Assembly: GCA_038380795.1 (NCBI GenBank)
Contig: CM076279.1
Coordinates: 3,301,001 to 3,365,000 of the forward strand
DNA length: 64,000 nucleotides
Source of the DNA: Pyrocephalus nanus
Taxonomy: Eukaryota; Chordata; Aves; Passeriformes; Tyrannidae
Reading direction: 5' to 3'
Shown: piece by piece, positions 40,601 to 54,197 of the stretch
How the letters are laid out: every line of letters begins with the position of its first letter
How positions within the stretch are numbered: position 1 is the first letter of the stretch
Translations under genes and position numbers: made by a program
Notes under the pieces: generated by a model
What the model was told of the DNA's origin: nothing
Databases searched by the model: none
Seen by the model: only the letters and a program-made list of their open reading frames with translations

Positions 40601-41197
40601 TGCTTTGAAAGAAAAACTGCAAAATGCTAAATAAAAGGGACTTGAAGTATTTTTTTTTTTTACTCGAATTGTGTTGCCTAGTATTATAAATTCTGGTCTT
40701 CATAAGGCAGCTAAGCTAAGCAATCCTCAGAAAAATAAATTTATTCCCATGGGAATACGGAAATATTATCTTTAATAGGAAAAAATTTGTGTGTTCTTAA
40801 ATTTTTTTGCATTGTTGAATATTTACTTGGGTTTAGTGTAAAGGAATTTCCTCAGCAGCTCATAATCCATTTTCATTTCATTAATAGGAAATTACACTAA
40901 AATTCATAAAAGCCCTCACACATGAAAGCACTGCTGTCTGTTTGGTCAGGACCTGCAGGTAGTGAAGTGTCCTTGGCTTATTTTATATGGACTGATCCAT
41001 GATGAGGAATATCAAGATCTCAGTGAATTAAATTTATAACGAGGCATTCAGCACATTCAAACTCCGTGGCATACAGAGCATGGAAACAATTGTGTCCAGT
41101 CATTCCAGAGTGCCTTTACTAATTTATTTATACCTTCATTATAGTACTCAGCTTTTAGCTAGAATCTCTACATCCCTCCAGAATGATAAAAACCTTT

Positions 41198-41231
41198 GCT
41201 TTTATATTCTTTTAGCTTTTATATTCTTTAA
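41198..41231. repeat. 17-bp tandem duplication near exon 5
   Basis: GCTTTTATATTCTTTTA is followed at once by GCTTTTATATTCTTTAA, differing at one position. It lies about 135 nt upstream of the exon 5 acceptor and adds pyrimidine-rich sequence there. Confidence 0.85.
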
Positions 41232-41364
41232 ACTTTTAAGTTTTTTTTCTTGAAGTAATCTGGAAAAAAATAAGAAAGCTGATCCCGAAGGGGCTGTACT
41301 GAATATGTCAGCTGATGAAACAAGGTGTATTTTTTTATGTTAAACATGGTTTTCTTCTTTGCAG

Positions 41365-41436
41365 TGTTCCTTTTTGCCTAAATTCTCCATTCATATAGAG
41401 ACAAAGTACGAGGACAACAAAGGAAGCAACGACAGT
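41365..41436 (+). CDS. PITPNC1: PITPNC1 exon 5 (residues 99 to 122)
   Basis: This exon of exactly 24 codons (72 nt) starts TGT TCC TTT and ends GAC AGT before GTAAGT. It encodes CSFLPKFSIHIETKYEDNKG followed by SNDS. FSIHIETKY corresponds to the strand written F-x-I-K-I-E-T-x-H in class I PITPs. The acidic, Asn/Ser-rich turn is characteristic of the class II cytoplasmic form. Both ends are phase 0. Confidence 0.96.
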
Positions 41437-44400
41437 GTAAGTACTGTGGCTTGTGCAAAATTGGATTTATTCCTTTTAGTTACCCATGGTTTGTGCCTGG
41501 GGGTTGTAGTTTGGGGAAAAGGCCCCCTCAATTTGTGCCTTTGCCCCTCCCTGGGTGTCCTGGTCCTGAGCAGCTTCTGAGTTTGCAGATTTGCCTCTAA
41601 AGCAGCAGGAGATGAAAGCTCCGTGTACCCACCTGCCCTTCTGCCTCTCCCCTTCTACTCCTTACTTCTCTAAACACAATTTACACGTGTGAGTTTAGTC
41701 CTGGTGAACGTTTATGCAGAGTAAAGAAAAGATTACTCTTTTTTTTTTTTTTTTGCTGTAATTGTATTCCACTTTATCTGTTTCACAGAATTCTCTGTGG
41801 GGAAAGGGGGTTGAATTCCAAGGAGGTGTCAGGAAGAGCAAACAGGAAAGCAAACAATGGGCAGAGATCTCAGTAAACAGCTCCAGGGGAACAGTGGGTG
41901 GGGACCGAGGTGATGCTTTTCGAAGTCATGTACCCAGAGTTTTAAAAAGTTTTCAGAGTTAGAGATGCAAAGGACAATTAACTATTTAAAATCCTCTCTA
42001 GGGGAGGGTGGGTTAGGGTATCCAGCAGCTGCTGAGCTCAGTGGAGCAAAGCAGAGTCCTACACCTTGCCAAAAAAGAGTAACTTCCAATAAAGCCCAGC
42101 ATTTAAAGATTCAGCCCTTGGATTCACACACAAATACATTCCTCTGTGTTTCATTTTGGTTTGCTTTAAACAGCCACCTGCTGCAGATTTGGGAGAAGAA
42201 GTTTCTTGTAGGCCTGAAATACAAGCTGCAGTGTCCAGAAAAGTGATCTGTGATGCAGAAACCCCAGTGAAGAGGTGTTTGAACTCCTTCTTGAGAAGGA
42301 AGAAGGCAGGAAAGCAGGTTTCAAGGGTTCTGAGGCACAGCCTTCCAGTGTCCTGGAGGTGTCCCTCCTGCAGCCTTGGGGAGGGGAGGGTGTTCTGCTC
42401 TGCAGGTGGGAGGTCCATCTCCCTCAGCCTGACAGCTGCTGGGCTGCTCCTGGCAGAGGAATTCCAGGCACAAGAACAAGGTGTCATTTGGAATGATGCT
42501 TTTGGCACACAGACACTTTCCCACTGGGATCATGATTGGGATCATCTATTCACCCAGCAGATACCCACAGCCCTCAGCCACTGCTGCTCTCAGCCAGATC
42601 AGCAAGTGAGTTAGAAAGAAGTGTATTCCATTAGCAGCTATGTGAGCATTATGTAATTTATGCACTATTTAATGTTCACTTCTGCTTTTTGGCAGCACTT
42701 TCACTGAGAGCAAGCCCACACCTTTGGCTTTGGGAGGGTGCAGACTTGTCTTCTGGTACATCACAATGTCAGCAGTGAGCAGACACGTTCTGTGCTGCTG
42801 CCTGACAGAGGGAAAACTGAAGCTCTTCAATCAATGAGTTCCTCAGGGTGTCAGCTTGTGGATAAAATCCTGTGAATCAAGCCCTGAACAGTCCCCAGCC
42901 AGGGAATTTGAAGATGAAAGGGACACAGGGGTGGGATACTCGGGTGATGTAAATCAAAGAGGCTCTGCTCGAATCCAACTCTCCCAATCTCATTTTTCCC
43001 AGAGTGCCAGGGGGGAATATCGTATTACCTTTATATTGCAGCACCTGAGTCACAGCCTAGGCAAGTGTTTACCTAGATGAAGAGATTTCATTGACCCTTC
43101 CTTGAACTGAGGAGGAGAAAGAGAAACTGAATTAGAGTTGCACTGCAGCCCTGATTTCCCTGATCTTGTAATTCTGTGAGCTGTGCTGTTTGCTGTGTGG
43201 ACACAGTAAACCAGTGGAATATCTGCATTTTTGTGCTGTTGATCTGGTGACCCAGATGTGGCTGGTTCAGCCCTGAAATGCTGGAAGGTTCATAAATAGG
43301 GAGAGATTTCTGTTAATCCAAACCTTGGAACTGGGACTAAGAGTCCATCTTGTTTCCATTACTCACTGAGCAGGCTTAAACTTCACTTAAGAACACACAA
43401 AGTGCATTTGTCCTTCCTGTCAGACAAGTTTGGATTAAATTTCACTCTGTTTGTCTGGCTAGAAAACAACTGGAACCAGCATCCATTCCTATAGCTCTCC
43501 ATAGATAACACTGTATATTCCTTCCTTGCAACTATCAGCCTTGGCTGATGAAGAAATAATTAATCCAGAAAAATACTTCTGTAAATTTTGCAGTTGTAGT
43601 GCAAAATAGACCGAATGAATATTAATGTTATGGTAATGAGGGTAATAATGCATGTCTGGTTTTAACTCAGCTATTTCTCCATATATTTTTGGAGATCATA
43701 CAGGTTTTTTGGAATCTTTGATCTCCTCTTCATTTCCATGCTGTCTGGCAAAGTAGATATTGATTGTGAAAAGCAATAATTAGGTATAAGGCCACTAAAA
43801 CTAATTCCAGTGATGAATGGAAGCAAGCAATATAAATGCCTCGGGTTCCTGGTGTCATTTAGCAGGCTGGGATGTTATTGGAATTATTTTATTTAACATT
43901 TTGCATTGACTGGTATAATTCTACCAAATTACTGCAATATGTCTTGATGCAAAAGTCCTCCTGATTTTCCTTCCTAATTGTCCTGACAGAAGGTACCAGG
44001 GAACAATAATGATCACTGCTCCAGAACTTCATTTTTCTATGTCTTTGACTTTGCTATCATCTTAACCTATTTGAAATGTGTTAAAGCACCGTTGTCCCGA
44101 TCTGTTCGAGTTTGCACTTGATTTGCACAAATAGAAACACCGACAGAAAGAACAATGGATGATAATAAAGTCCTTTATTTAGGTAAAACCTCGTGTAGTG
44201 GTGCAGAACCATAAATCCATCCAGCTGTGATGTCAGTGCCCAGTGCAGCTGATTCTGCTTTATCACACGAGATGTTCCATGGCAACTCTGTCCTTGGAAA
44301 AACAGAGCCAGTGCTGGATGAACACGTTAGCACATCAAATATTGTCCCTGCTCCCTTGCAGTTCACAGCTCTGGGAACTGTTAGAAACCGGGCCCAGGGC

Positions 44401-47400
44401 TCAGGCCAGGCAGTGTTGCCTCTTTTTTCCTTTTAAAAAGCCAAGTTCTTGATTTAAGGAGAAATTTTGGTTTTATCGGACTTGCGTTTGAAATTCCGAA
44501 ACGGAATTCCTGAAAATCGGAGTGTTTTGTGTGGTGTGAACTCCAGGGGAGGTGGAATCTGGAGGGCACATGAAAATATCGCTCCCCTTTGCACCCCCAG
44601 CTCGTGACATCAGTCAGGGGCACAGAGGGAGCTGCAGGTGCTGCAGCAGAGCCTGAGGGAGCTCAGAGCAGGCTGAAGGTGCAGAGTAATCACACACCTC
44701 CCTTCCCCTAAGGAAAATCAGCACTTTGGGAACTGGAATGTAGAGGCACAGTCTGTATTTGGAATATTAAAACCATAAGGCACTGCTGGGAGAATCCTTA
44801 AGGCTGCCTGAGGGATGAAATGGTCACAACTCCAGGCAGGAGGGGTGGGAGTTACTGCTTGTTTGGGTGTTGTGGGAGCTTTTCTTCTTCCTGTGAACAG
44901 ACCTCTCATCACCTGTGCTTTCATTGGGGCAGGTGTTTTCTTTACACAGCCTGGAAAATGGTCAATTTGTGTCACACAGGGCTAATTTTAGTCTTAATTG
45001 GTGTCTCGCTCTCACTTTCCCCCGTCTCACGTTCTTACTATTTCCATGTATTTCCAGATGCACATTTTGGGGTTTTTTTCACTTTTAGTGAGGAGTGCCC
45101 CAACTGTGCCTGACAGTGAGCTGTGTGGATTGCACAGGAGCCACCATATGGCTGCAGGGGATGCTGGAATCACTGCTCAGTGATCTCACACACCGTGTTT
45201 GCCTTGGATGCCACGCTCTGATCTCAGGGAAAAGGGCTGAAAAGCAGCTGAAGGTAGAGAAAGGCAGAGTGAGGACAGGCACAAATCACTGAATCACAGA
45301 GACACTCCATTTTCCTGTTTGTTGCAGAGGGGTGATTGTGTTTGACTGATGGCTGTTGGTTTGGTTTGGTTTGTTTTTTAGTCACGGAATTAATTGCTGC
45401 TGATATTTGGGCAGTGAGTCTTTGCCATCTGACAGTGTCTGGGGAAAGCAAAAAAAGTACAGCTTGTGAAATAATCCAAAGGTTGTCAATAATGGAAATT
45501 CACTGTATGTCAAAATTCCAGTGCCTTGCTCTTTGTAGCATAACATTTTTCTCTGGAAAACTCAGTGGCTGGGTCTTGATTATTAAACTGAAGTAAAATA
45601 AATTTTAGGTAAGGCAGCTCCCAAGAAAAATCCATTTCTGGTTTGGCTTGGTTTAGGGTGGGTTTTTTTCTATATTTTTATCTCCTGTCTTAGTACCATG
45701 GAAGTAGGTTGTAACAAACTTGAATATAGCACATGGAAATTAAATGTAAATTCACTATTTAAGGCAACTTCCATGAAACACTGATTTAAGCTGAAAAGGA
45801 TTCAGCTGTGCCCTGGTTTAGCCTCACTGCACAGCAGGATCTCATTCTGGAAACTGTCAGAAAGGATTGCTGGGCATCACTCGAAACCAGGCGAAGTCAA
45901 AGCCAGGGGCACTCTGAGGGTGGTTTTATTTGCACCTGGACTTTTCCTGTAGTGTGGCATTAAATATCCATTGTCCCCTGTGTAATTCACAATTAAAAAC
46001 TGTGATTTTTGTAAAGCTTTCCCCCTCTTAATAATTGTCAAAAAATAGAAGCCCCCAAGGGGAGAGGTCAGCCTGGAACTCCTCCTGTGTGAGGAGCTGT
46101 CTGTGCTGAACTGCAGCTCGTGTGTCCCAAGCACAAATGGCCACTGCAGAACAAATGACACGGCCCACACTGGCAGGGAGTGGGAACAAGTGCTATGGTT
46201 GTGCCTCTGCATTTTGATTTTTCCTAAATGAACTGCTGAAAGTGTCTTAGGAAATCTGGCACTTGAACTAGATGTGACTTTTTTAAAAAAAACCCTAATC
46301 CCAGTAAATATTATAAATAGTCTATCATGGTTGTGGGAGCACAGCTACTTTGACATAATTACATAAAAATCCATTTCTCTGTCCAGAAAGTGCAAACCTA
46401 AATGAGATGTTGTGTAAGAGGTGGAATAAGAGGGGAGTCGTGACATGGAGATCTGAAGGAGCAGGGAGCAAGGCTGCAGATAAATATGTGAGTGCCTCTC
46501 CCTCTCTGCAGCAGACAGGGACATTCCCTTGCTGTTCAGGGAGCCAAATTTTCTGCTCTCACAGAGAGGTTCAGCCTTTTTCTCCAGAGGAGAATTGCTC
46601 CCAATTTTGTGTGTCCACAGAAATAGTTGCAGCCAGCGAACAGGTTTGAAATTGGTCAATTCCTGGAATCTTTGCCCAAGTAAATCCCAAAAGCAAATTA
46701 AGGGACTGGGGAGGTAAAAGAGGTTGGGGCATGACTTGCTGAAAAGTTACACACTGAATAAACTCCGTGGATAAAGTTCTGAGTGGGAGTTCTTTTGGTT
46801 TAGACCAAATTTTTCCTAGGGAAAAAGGAGAGCTGCAGTGCCCCAGGTGGCACAACCTGCTCAAGGTGCTGCAGCAAATCCACTGCCTGGGGTTCTGGCC
46901 AGGGCACTCTGAGGAGATCAGAATTTCAGGGTGGAGAGTGCATTTTGTGCCTTTTTTTTTAATGGGAAAAAAGGATTATTCTTGCAGCCCCTGCTGCAAT
47001 GACACCCCCTAACACGAATTAGCTGCCTCATTACAGGCTTCTGACAACAAACTCTTGTGTTTGGGCTGGTTAAAAAAAACCCATTCTTGTGTAATGACAG
47101 AGCTGAACACCTTTTCCAGCTGCTAATCCTTGGATGGCTCCTTGGCTCTTGAGGGCACAAAACCCAACCTCACAAGAGAGGATCATGTATTATGAAACAA
47201 AGCCAAGCCAGAGGCACAGCTGGGACCCTCCTGCTAGTGCAGATGAGCCAGGAGTTTGCCAGTGGGGGTGGAATCGACGGATTCAGCAGGGTCTGGGTTT
47301 ATCCTGGTTTTATCCAGCCCAGGTGAGCGGTGGGGATTGGCCGGAAAGTTAAATTTTGGATTAACTACATCTGAATGGAGTCAAAGCCAGCAACTTAGCC

Positions 47401-50046
47401 TGAAAAGGGAGGAAAAAGAGGAAAAACGGGAGAGAAGCTTGTGGAAAAGATGATGTTAAATTTGCTGTTGACTTCCCATCACCCCCTAACCTGAGTTTTT
47501 ATTCTGGCTGTGGCCACCAGGGAAAGGGAGTCACTAGCCAAGAGTGTGCCAGGACGTGTCATTGCAGTGAGGGAAATGTAAATACCTCAGGACTTCCATT
47601 TGTGCAGTGCCCTGTGAGAGGTGTCTTTCCTGAGCTGCTGGGATCATCTGCCAGAGGGGGTTTTTTGTGTGCTTTGGTTGGTTGGTTTTGTTGGGTTTTT
47701 TTTTTTAATTTCACCGGGAGAAATTACTGACAATCATAAAGACCCAGCTGAAACCTCTCTCCCACTTGCTGTCACTCTGTGACGTGATGAGTTTCCATTC
47801 CCCTCAGGAAGAGGAAGTGTACAAATGTTTGTTGTAAAAAAGCTGTCCCAGTCCACCCTCCCACCTCCCAAATGAAACCAAAACCCCTGGCAAAAAGGAC
47901 ACTTCAGCCTGGATGTTGCTCTTTGTTTTCCATTTGATTGGGCATTTCAATCTCCATTAATAACTTGGCTTCTAAATGGAAAGCCTGTCCAGTTCTTTCC
48001 AATACAATATTTAATATCCTGCCTTTCTCCATCATCCTCTTCAGGATACAGATTGTTCTCACCCCTCAGTTTGTGCACATTTGCAAAGGCAGTCGCACAG
48101 ATTGGGAGCCTTCTGCTTCTTTTTGTGGCCTTTAATCTTTTCCCTTCAAACTTTTAAATTTCTCCAGTCTCTTTGATCACAACCACAATAAACCCGTCCT
48201 CCCCACGGGGTTTCAGGCAATCCCACGTTCTGTGGCTGTGAGAGGCAATAAGAGAATTAGAGCTGAGAAAGAAATCACTCTTGTTCTCTAATGACTTCTT
48301 ATTTTCCACTGCTGATAGAATGAGAAGATTAAATCTCCAACTGCAAATCTTGTGAGGACAATCTGAGAAGGGGGGAGGCATAAATGATTAGACAACAAGT
48401 TCTGCTGGCAAAGGGAAGGGAAAATGTCATTCATTCAGCAAAGTTCTGGCATAGAGGGAATGGTCAGAGACAGCCTGGGCAGCAAATGAGGCATCGTTGG
48501 AATGGCTGAAAAATTCCTCCTGGTTTTGACAGATTGGCAAAGGCATCTGTCATCCCCACTTCCATTCCAGCACTTTAAAGAGAGAAAAAGACTTCAGAGT
48601 TATATTCTAAAGGAGGTGAAATATGTGGAGCAAGGCTGGGACAGAGCAGGGCACATTTCTTTGGATAAGATACTGGGTAATAATCCCCATTTAGGGCCTT
48701 GCAAATGTGCAGAGATTTGCATGTGCTTAAATTTATGAGGCTTGTACCTAAAGCACGGACAGATCCAGAGCCTCAGCTGACCTGGTAATGTCCATTTAAG
48801 AGCAATCTCCATTATTTTGTGGAGATTATGGTGAAAAGGATCTTGTTCCAGAAATAGTCCAACTTACTGTGAGCTGCTCTGTATTTCTGCATTTGTTTGT
48901 GAAAAAAGCAAGGGAAGAAGCTTAGAAAAAGCGACCTATATTATATCTATAAACCCAGCAGTGATTTACATCAGCGTGCCCAATTCAGAGAAGGAGCACT
49001 CCAGGGGAAGGACCTCCCAGCTCCACTTTGTTCAAATAATCAGCACAGTTTTTTGCAAAACAGGGGTTGGAGAAGGAGGACAAGCACACAAATAAAACCA
49101 GGCTGTAGTTTCTCTTTTTCAGTTCTTCTGCAGTGTCAGATGTGTGAACGTGTTACATCCAGCTCAATGAACATTCAGTGCTGCCTATTCCATTCACTAC
49201 CAGGACAAGTTAAAATTTTAGAGTCAGCCTTCAGCTTTTCCTGGATTTGAATGACGATTTCCTGAGCAATGTTCTTCTTATCAGCTGGTTCTTCCTGTGT
49301 TCACTGGAGTCCATTGCTCACTTCAAATGCTTTAAATGGGCAGCTGCATTGCTTTCAGAAATAATAAAGCAGCATTCTTGTTACTAAAGAGTTGCTGGCA
49401 TTTTGTATTTTTAACTGTTCCTCCAGGATGAAATTAAATGAAATTAAATCAGCAGAGCGTTCACTGCATTTATTTAAGGGGGGGGGGGGGGAAAGGAAAA
49501 CAAAAATATTTATGCTTCCTGGAAATGTCAGCTATAGAACATTGTGCCCCAAAGGAAAAAGCACATCATGAGCTTGTTACTGATCCTGACAGTGGATGCA
49601 CAGCTTCCTTGAATTTCATGGCACTGATTCATGGCAGCCTTTAACTCAGCACTATTTCCACCCCTCAGAATTATGAGAGAAACCTTCTGCAGACACAGTG
49701 CGAGTCACATGGGTCACTGAGGTGCCTAAATAATTGAATTATGGACAGAGGCACAGAAGGAGACTGTGCTGCAGCTGCAAATGACCTGGATTTTCAAAAT
49801 ATCCCCAACGTTTGCCTTGCATAGAACACGAGACTTGGGGTTCTGGAGCAGGTCCTGAAGGATGGGAATGGAGATGAGCTCTGTGTGTGCACAGATGGAA
49901 AGGGGCAGCTTGCAGCTTCCACGGAGGCAGTTCAGCCAAAAATACATCCTGTGGCAGGTCACTGAAGCTGCTTGTAACCACCACTGCAGGTGGATTCTGG
50001 GAGGGTGTTGTTCTGTAACAACCTTGCATTTGTGTAACTCTTGCAG
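41437..50046 (+). other. PITPNC1: Intron 5
   Basis: This 8.6-kb intron has donor GTAAGT and acceptor aactcttgcag. It contains T- and G-rich simple tracts, including a 14-base G run at 49478-49491 and a short GGTTT tandem near 45355. A two-copy ATGAAATTAA repeat lies just before the G run. No coding exon or recognisable RNA gene is seen. Confidence 0.88.
49478..49491. repeat. 14-base G homopolymer
   Basis: Fourteen consecutive G residues in intron 5 follow TTTATTTAA. Runs of this kind can form G-rich secondary structure and are also places where read errors collect, so the exact length is uncertain. Confidence 0.85.
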
Positions 50047-50142
50047 ATTTTTGACAAGGAAGCGAAGGATCTGGAGCGCGAGGTTTGCTTCATCGACATC
50101 GCCAGCGACGAAATTCCCGAGCGCTACTACAAGGAATCCGAG
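50047..50142 (+). CDS. PITPNC1: PITPNC1 exon 6 (residues 123 to 154)
   Basis: These 32 codons (96 nt) run from ATT TTT GAC to TCC GAG, before donor GTAAGA, with both ends in phase 0. The exon encodes IFDKEAKDLEREVCFIDIAS then DEIPERYYKESE. E-x-V-x-x-I-D-I-A is the conserved PITP strand. The ERYYKESEDP stretch leads into the regulatory loop at the start of exon 7. The exon is clearly more GC-rich, with several CpGs, than the flanking intron, as expected for a coding exon in an AT-rich intron. Confidence 0.97.
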
Positions 50143-53100
50143 GTAAGAGACAGCCTGGTTGGGAAGTGGTGAGGAAGGGAAGGGAAGAGGCTGCGGAAAA
50201 GCCTGGACAGGAATCAGAACTATTTCTGTTTTGGGCTGAAATCTTGCTGGTCAGTGGTATTCCAAAAGCTATCCAGCAGAGGGGAAGCAGCAGCAGCCTC
50301 TCCGTCTGGATTGCCCAACACGTTCCTTTGCAGATGATTCCTTTTGAAATGCTTCCTTGCCATTATCAGGAAACATCCTGTGCCAGACCTTTGATATTCA
50401 GCTGAATTAATCCAAAATAGAAAAAAGCCTTTTCTCTGAATGGTGAAGCTCAGTGAGGAGTTTGCAGGTCTGAGCAGTTTGAAACTTCCCTGTCGGCCTT
50501 ATTTGCATCCCACCCCAAGTGTAAGTGGCACAAAGTGCCCAAGCCCAGCAAAGGGCAGATATTCTGCAGTGACAGCAGTGCAGAGTGATGACACAGGACC
50601 AAGAGGGACTGAAGCACACTGCAGACTGCAGCACATCTGCCAAAAAACATCAATGGCAGCCGGCGCAGCCACTCTCCGAAAATTCCCTTGGAAGTTGCTC
50701 CCATGTATATTTGATGGAGCGTGTCTCTGAAGAGCCTGCTTCTTCTGGGTCAATGCAATTCACTGTTTGAAATCAGCAGCCATCATGCAGAGGAAGGTGA
50801 GGTCTCTCAGTGTTTTAATCTCAGGGTTGAAAAACGATGGCTCACAACAAGCAGCTCGAGAAGGAATGATGGGATCTGTGCTCGCATTTAATTTTGGAGA
50901 TATGATTTGTCTCTGGAGCCAAGTCTATATTCATAGCTGGCAGTGAGTGTGGCAGCTGTTTGACTACATAGAACGAGACTACAGGATCATTTTTAGGATA
51001 AAAAGTGAGGGCTTGCCAATAAATGTATTTCTATCCTATAGGAGACACGACTTTCAGGCTAAAAAAGGCGAGTACATGTTGTCTTCCATTTATAGATCCT
51101 CTTCCAAATGTTATGTACAGGTCATAAACCAAAATTGGGTCTCCAGGAGAATGAAATGTAATTTTATTAGTTTCCTTAGATAATGAAACCCATCTGTTTA
51201 GTACCAAAAATTATATAACACCTCATCAAACAGCTTATGGGTCCCATCATCTTCTCAGAACTCCAAGGATTCTCGCTCCATTTAGGAATGAGCTGCCATG
51301 GGATGGGGCAGCATTTGACTGTGCTTTAAAGAAATGTGAGATTTTTTTCATCTCAGCCTGTGTGATTCCAAAAATTATAAACACAAAGGTGACATCCAGT
51401 TTTGGAACTTTCCTGTCCGTTTTTGATAGCCATCTATCAGGCATAATTTCCATAAGATTTACCTCATGGTATGGAAAACCAGCCTCAGCTTGAGGGAGAA
51501 AAGAATTTCAGAGTCTTCGTGTTGTTATTTCCAAGGCAAATCTAGAGACCCGATTCCAAGCAAAATGGAATTTTATATGGGTTGAAACAACAAAAATAGC
51601 CCAGCATCTGTTGTTTTTTTCTGCACTGATGGATGATTTGTCTGTTGACTACCAAATTCTGTCTCAGAATTCATACAGAACAGCGAGAACACCTTTAGCA
51701 TTTAACTGTGCACATGCTGTAATTGAGAGTGAATTAATAATGGCTGAAAATAGTGTCTCTTCCAAAGTTTACAAACTATGGGGTTTTTTGTGCTACCCTG
51801 TGATGAACATGAAGCCAAATCCCCATTTGTGATGAGGCCTCTTACATAATTTAGGCACTGTAAAAAGGTTTTTAATGTTTGTAAATGTAATTTCCGGCTG
51901 TTTTCAATCAGAACAGCATGAAAAAGTCATTCCATGCAAATGAGAAGGGGTTTGTGTTTCCCAAAGAGCAGCTTCAGAGATAACTAAGCCCAGTTAGGGT
52001 AAGCTTTTGAAATGTATTTTAGTTGCACCAATAACAACAATTTGGCTGCTTTTAGGTCGTGTAATCTGAACTGATACTGAGTTTAAAGATTAAAGGCCAA
52101 GTGCAATCCTCAGGATTTACCAATTAGATCCAACAGGATAAACGTCCTGACTCCCACCCAGAAAGACCAATGGGAACGATTTTAACTTCAGGCATCTCAG
52201 TAATCCCTCCATTGCAGGGGCTCTTTCACAGGCTTAAAATAAAGCAAGTTCTGTATCAGGGTCAGCGTGTTTGGCAGCTTCTGGAGATGAGCTTTAAATT
52301 GCTTTACATCCTGACGAGAGCTCAGCCCTCTTCAATTAAAAATATACTTCAGTTTTTAACAGCAAATGTCATTATTTAGCTGTATTACTGCCTATTAGAG
52401 AGTGGCTTAAATAATTTAAAGCCTTCCCACACCACTTGCACTGCTTGCTCTGGGCTGGGGCTTATGAGCCTGACTGTAAAGGGACAGTCACCACCTTCCA
52501 TTTTCATTTACATGATAATGATTCACGCCCCAAAAGACAAAATGTATAAACCACCCTCATAAGTGTAATATTGCATTTGAATGGCACAGCTCATTCTGCC
52601 TGGTGCTGGTACTGATGAGAGAGGAGAAGTGTTCCATGAAAATGTTGAAGGGAAATGATTGAATTCAACTTTGTGCATATTTGCTTTTCTCTCCTTCTAA
52701 ATATTAACTAAAATTGAAAAGTGAAGAATGTAGTTAGCTGGAGGCTTAGGGAGAGCTGTGGTTTCATTGAGGAACACTTTAAGGGAACCCCTGCCAATGA
52801 TGCTGAGGGATCTCTTGAACAGAATCATCCAAGTGATTGGAATTCCCTCAGGGATCGAGGGCTTATCTGGCAGCCTGAGTGCAGGAGTACCAAAATCACC
52901 GAGTCAACAGTGAATCAGAAGGCAGTTTTGTGAGCTGTTACAAACACAGAGTCCAATTCTGTCCTCTGTGGAGGTGGTGGACTCATTCCTGCCCTTGCAG
53001 AAGGCAGCAATTCACGGGTCCCAGAGCACGTGAGTTCATTTTAACGTCATGCCCATCTACAAACTCCACCGCCAAGGAGCCACGTCCTAAATACAAGACG

Positions 53101-54185
53101 TGTTTTCTACAAGCATGGAGCTAAAAATCCTTACACTTTTAAAGAGTTTAAACTGGAGGTTCCAAATGGAGTAAGCTGGAGCATGGATCCAAGCTGGCAG
53201 GAGGAGCCACGTGTGCCCGAATCTGAATGTGCTTGCTGCTCTGAGTACAGAGTTTCGTGGTTCTGCACAGAGCATGTCCCAGCCTGCAGGTGAGAGTAGT
53301 TGTACATTTTGTAAAGTCATTTCCTTGTGACTTTACCAGCCATGAATATGTATCACCAGCCATCCTGTGTTCCCCATACAGACAGACACATTCATCTGAA
53401 TTACAGCAAGAATGAAGCCGAGCTGAGGAGCGAGAGCCTCCAGTGAATCATTCCCGCAATGAAACATTTACCGGAGCTGGGAGCTACTGAGCAAAATGTT
53501 CTGTGCAAACATATTCCAGTTCTCAGAATTAACAATGTTTCATTTCCTGTTTATAACAAAGCAACAAGAGCTGGACAAATGGAATAAACTTTTCAGGCTA
53601 CCTCCAAACACGGAGATTTCGTGCAGCTGCTGCAGTTTCCTTCTGCCATTGCTGCCTTTTCTCCTCTGGCACAGCATCACCATCCAGCTTAGCACAGTCC
53701 AGGTGCTCTCAGAGTGACCCAACCTCTGTCACATCACAGAGTGACAGTAGCTGAAATAATGCAGCTGCCTCAGCCCCCCAGTGAGCGTGGGCACCGTGTC
53801 AGCACAGGAGTTCACTGCAGGATGTTGCAAAAACACGAACTTTTCCTTTTTCCTTACTCACTTCAGTTGGGAGTTTATATAAACCTGGCTGGATTATCAT
53901 ATCTCAACACTGTCCCAATATTTACAATTCTGAAGTATTTAGCTGGCTCTTCCAGAAAATACGTTTTAATGGAAATTTTGAAAAGAGCCCTTAAAAAAAT
54001 GACTCTCCATAAATGTCTACAGTAACATCTTTACATCAACAAATCTTTCCTGAGCCTTGGCTGTAAAAGCTGAAATCCAAAACCTAGCAACTCCAGCTGA
54101 TGCTGAAATACCAGATCACAGGTATTAAACCCATGAAAGGTTGGTTCTGAAATTCAAGATCAAACAAAACGGTCTCCAGCTTAAA

Positions 54186-54197
54186 GGGGGGGGGGGG
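54186..54197. repeat. 12-base G homopolymer
   Basis: Twelve consecutive G residues in intron 6 are followed by AAACTG. The length may be unreliable, as for any long G run. Confidence 0.85.

Larger units (their letters stand above)
32356..41364 (+). other. PITPNC1: Intron 4
   Basis: This 9.0-kb intron has donor GTAAGT and acceptor tttcttctttgcag. It includes the 28-bp minisatellite at 37407-37630 and a 17-bp tandem duplication at 41198-41231 (unit starting GCTTTTATATTC). Elsewhere it is ordinary AT-rich intron with open frames overlapping on both strands. No second gene is recognised. Confidence 0.88.
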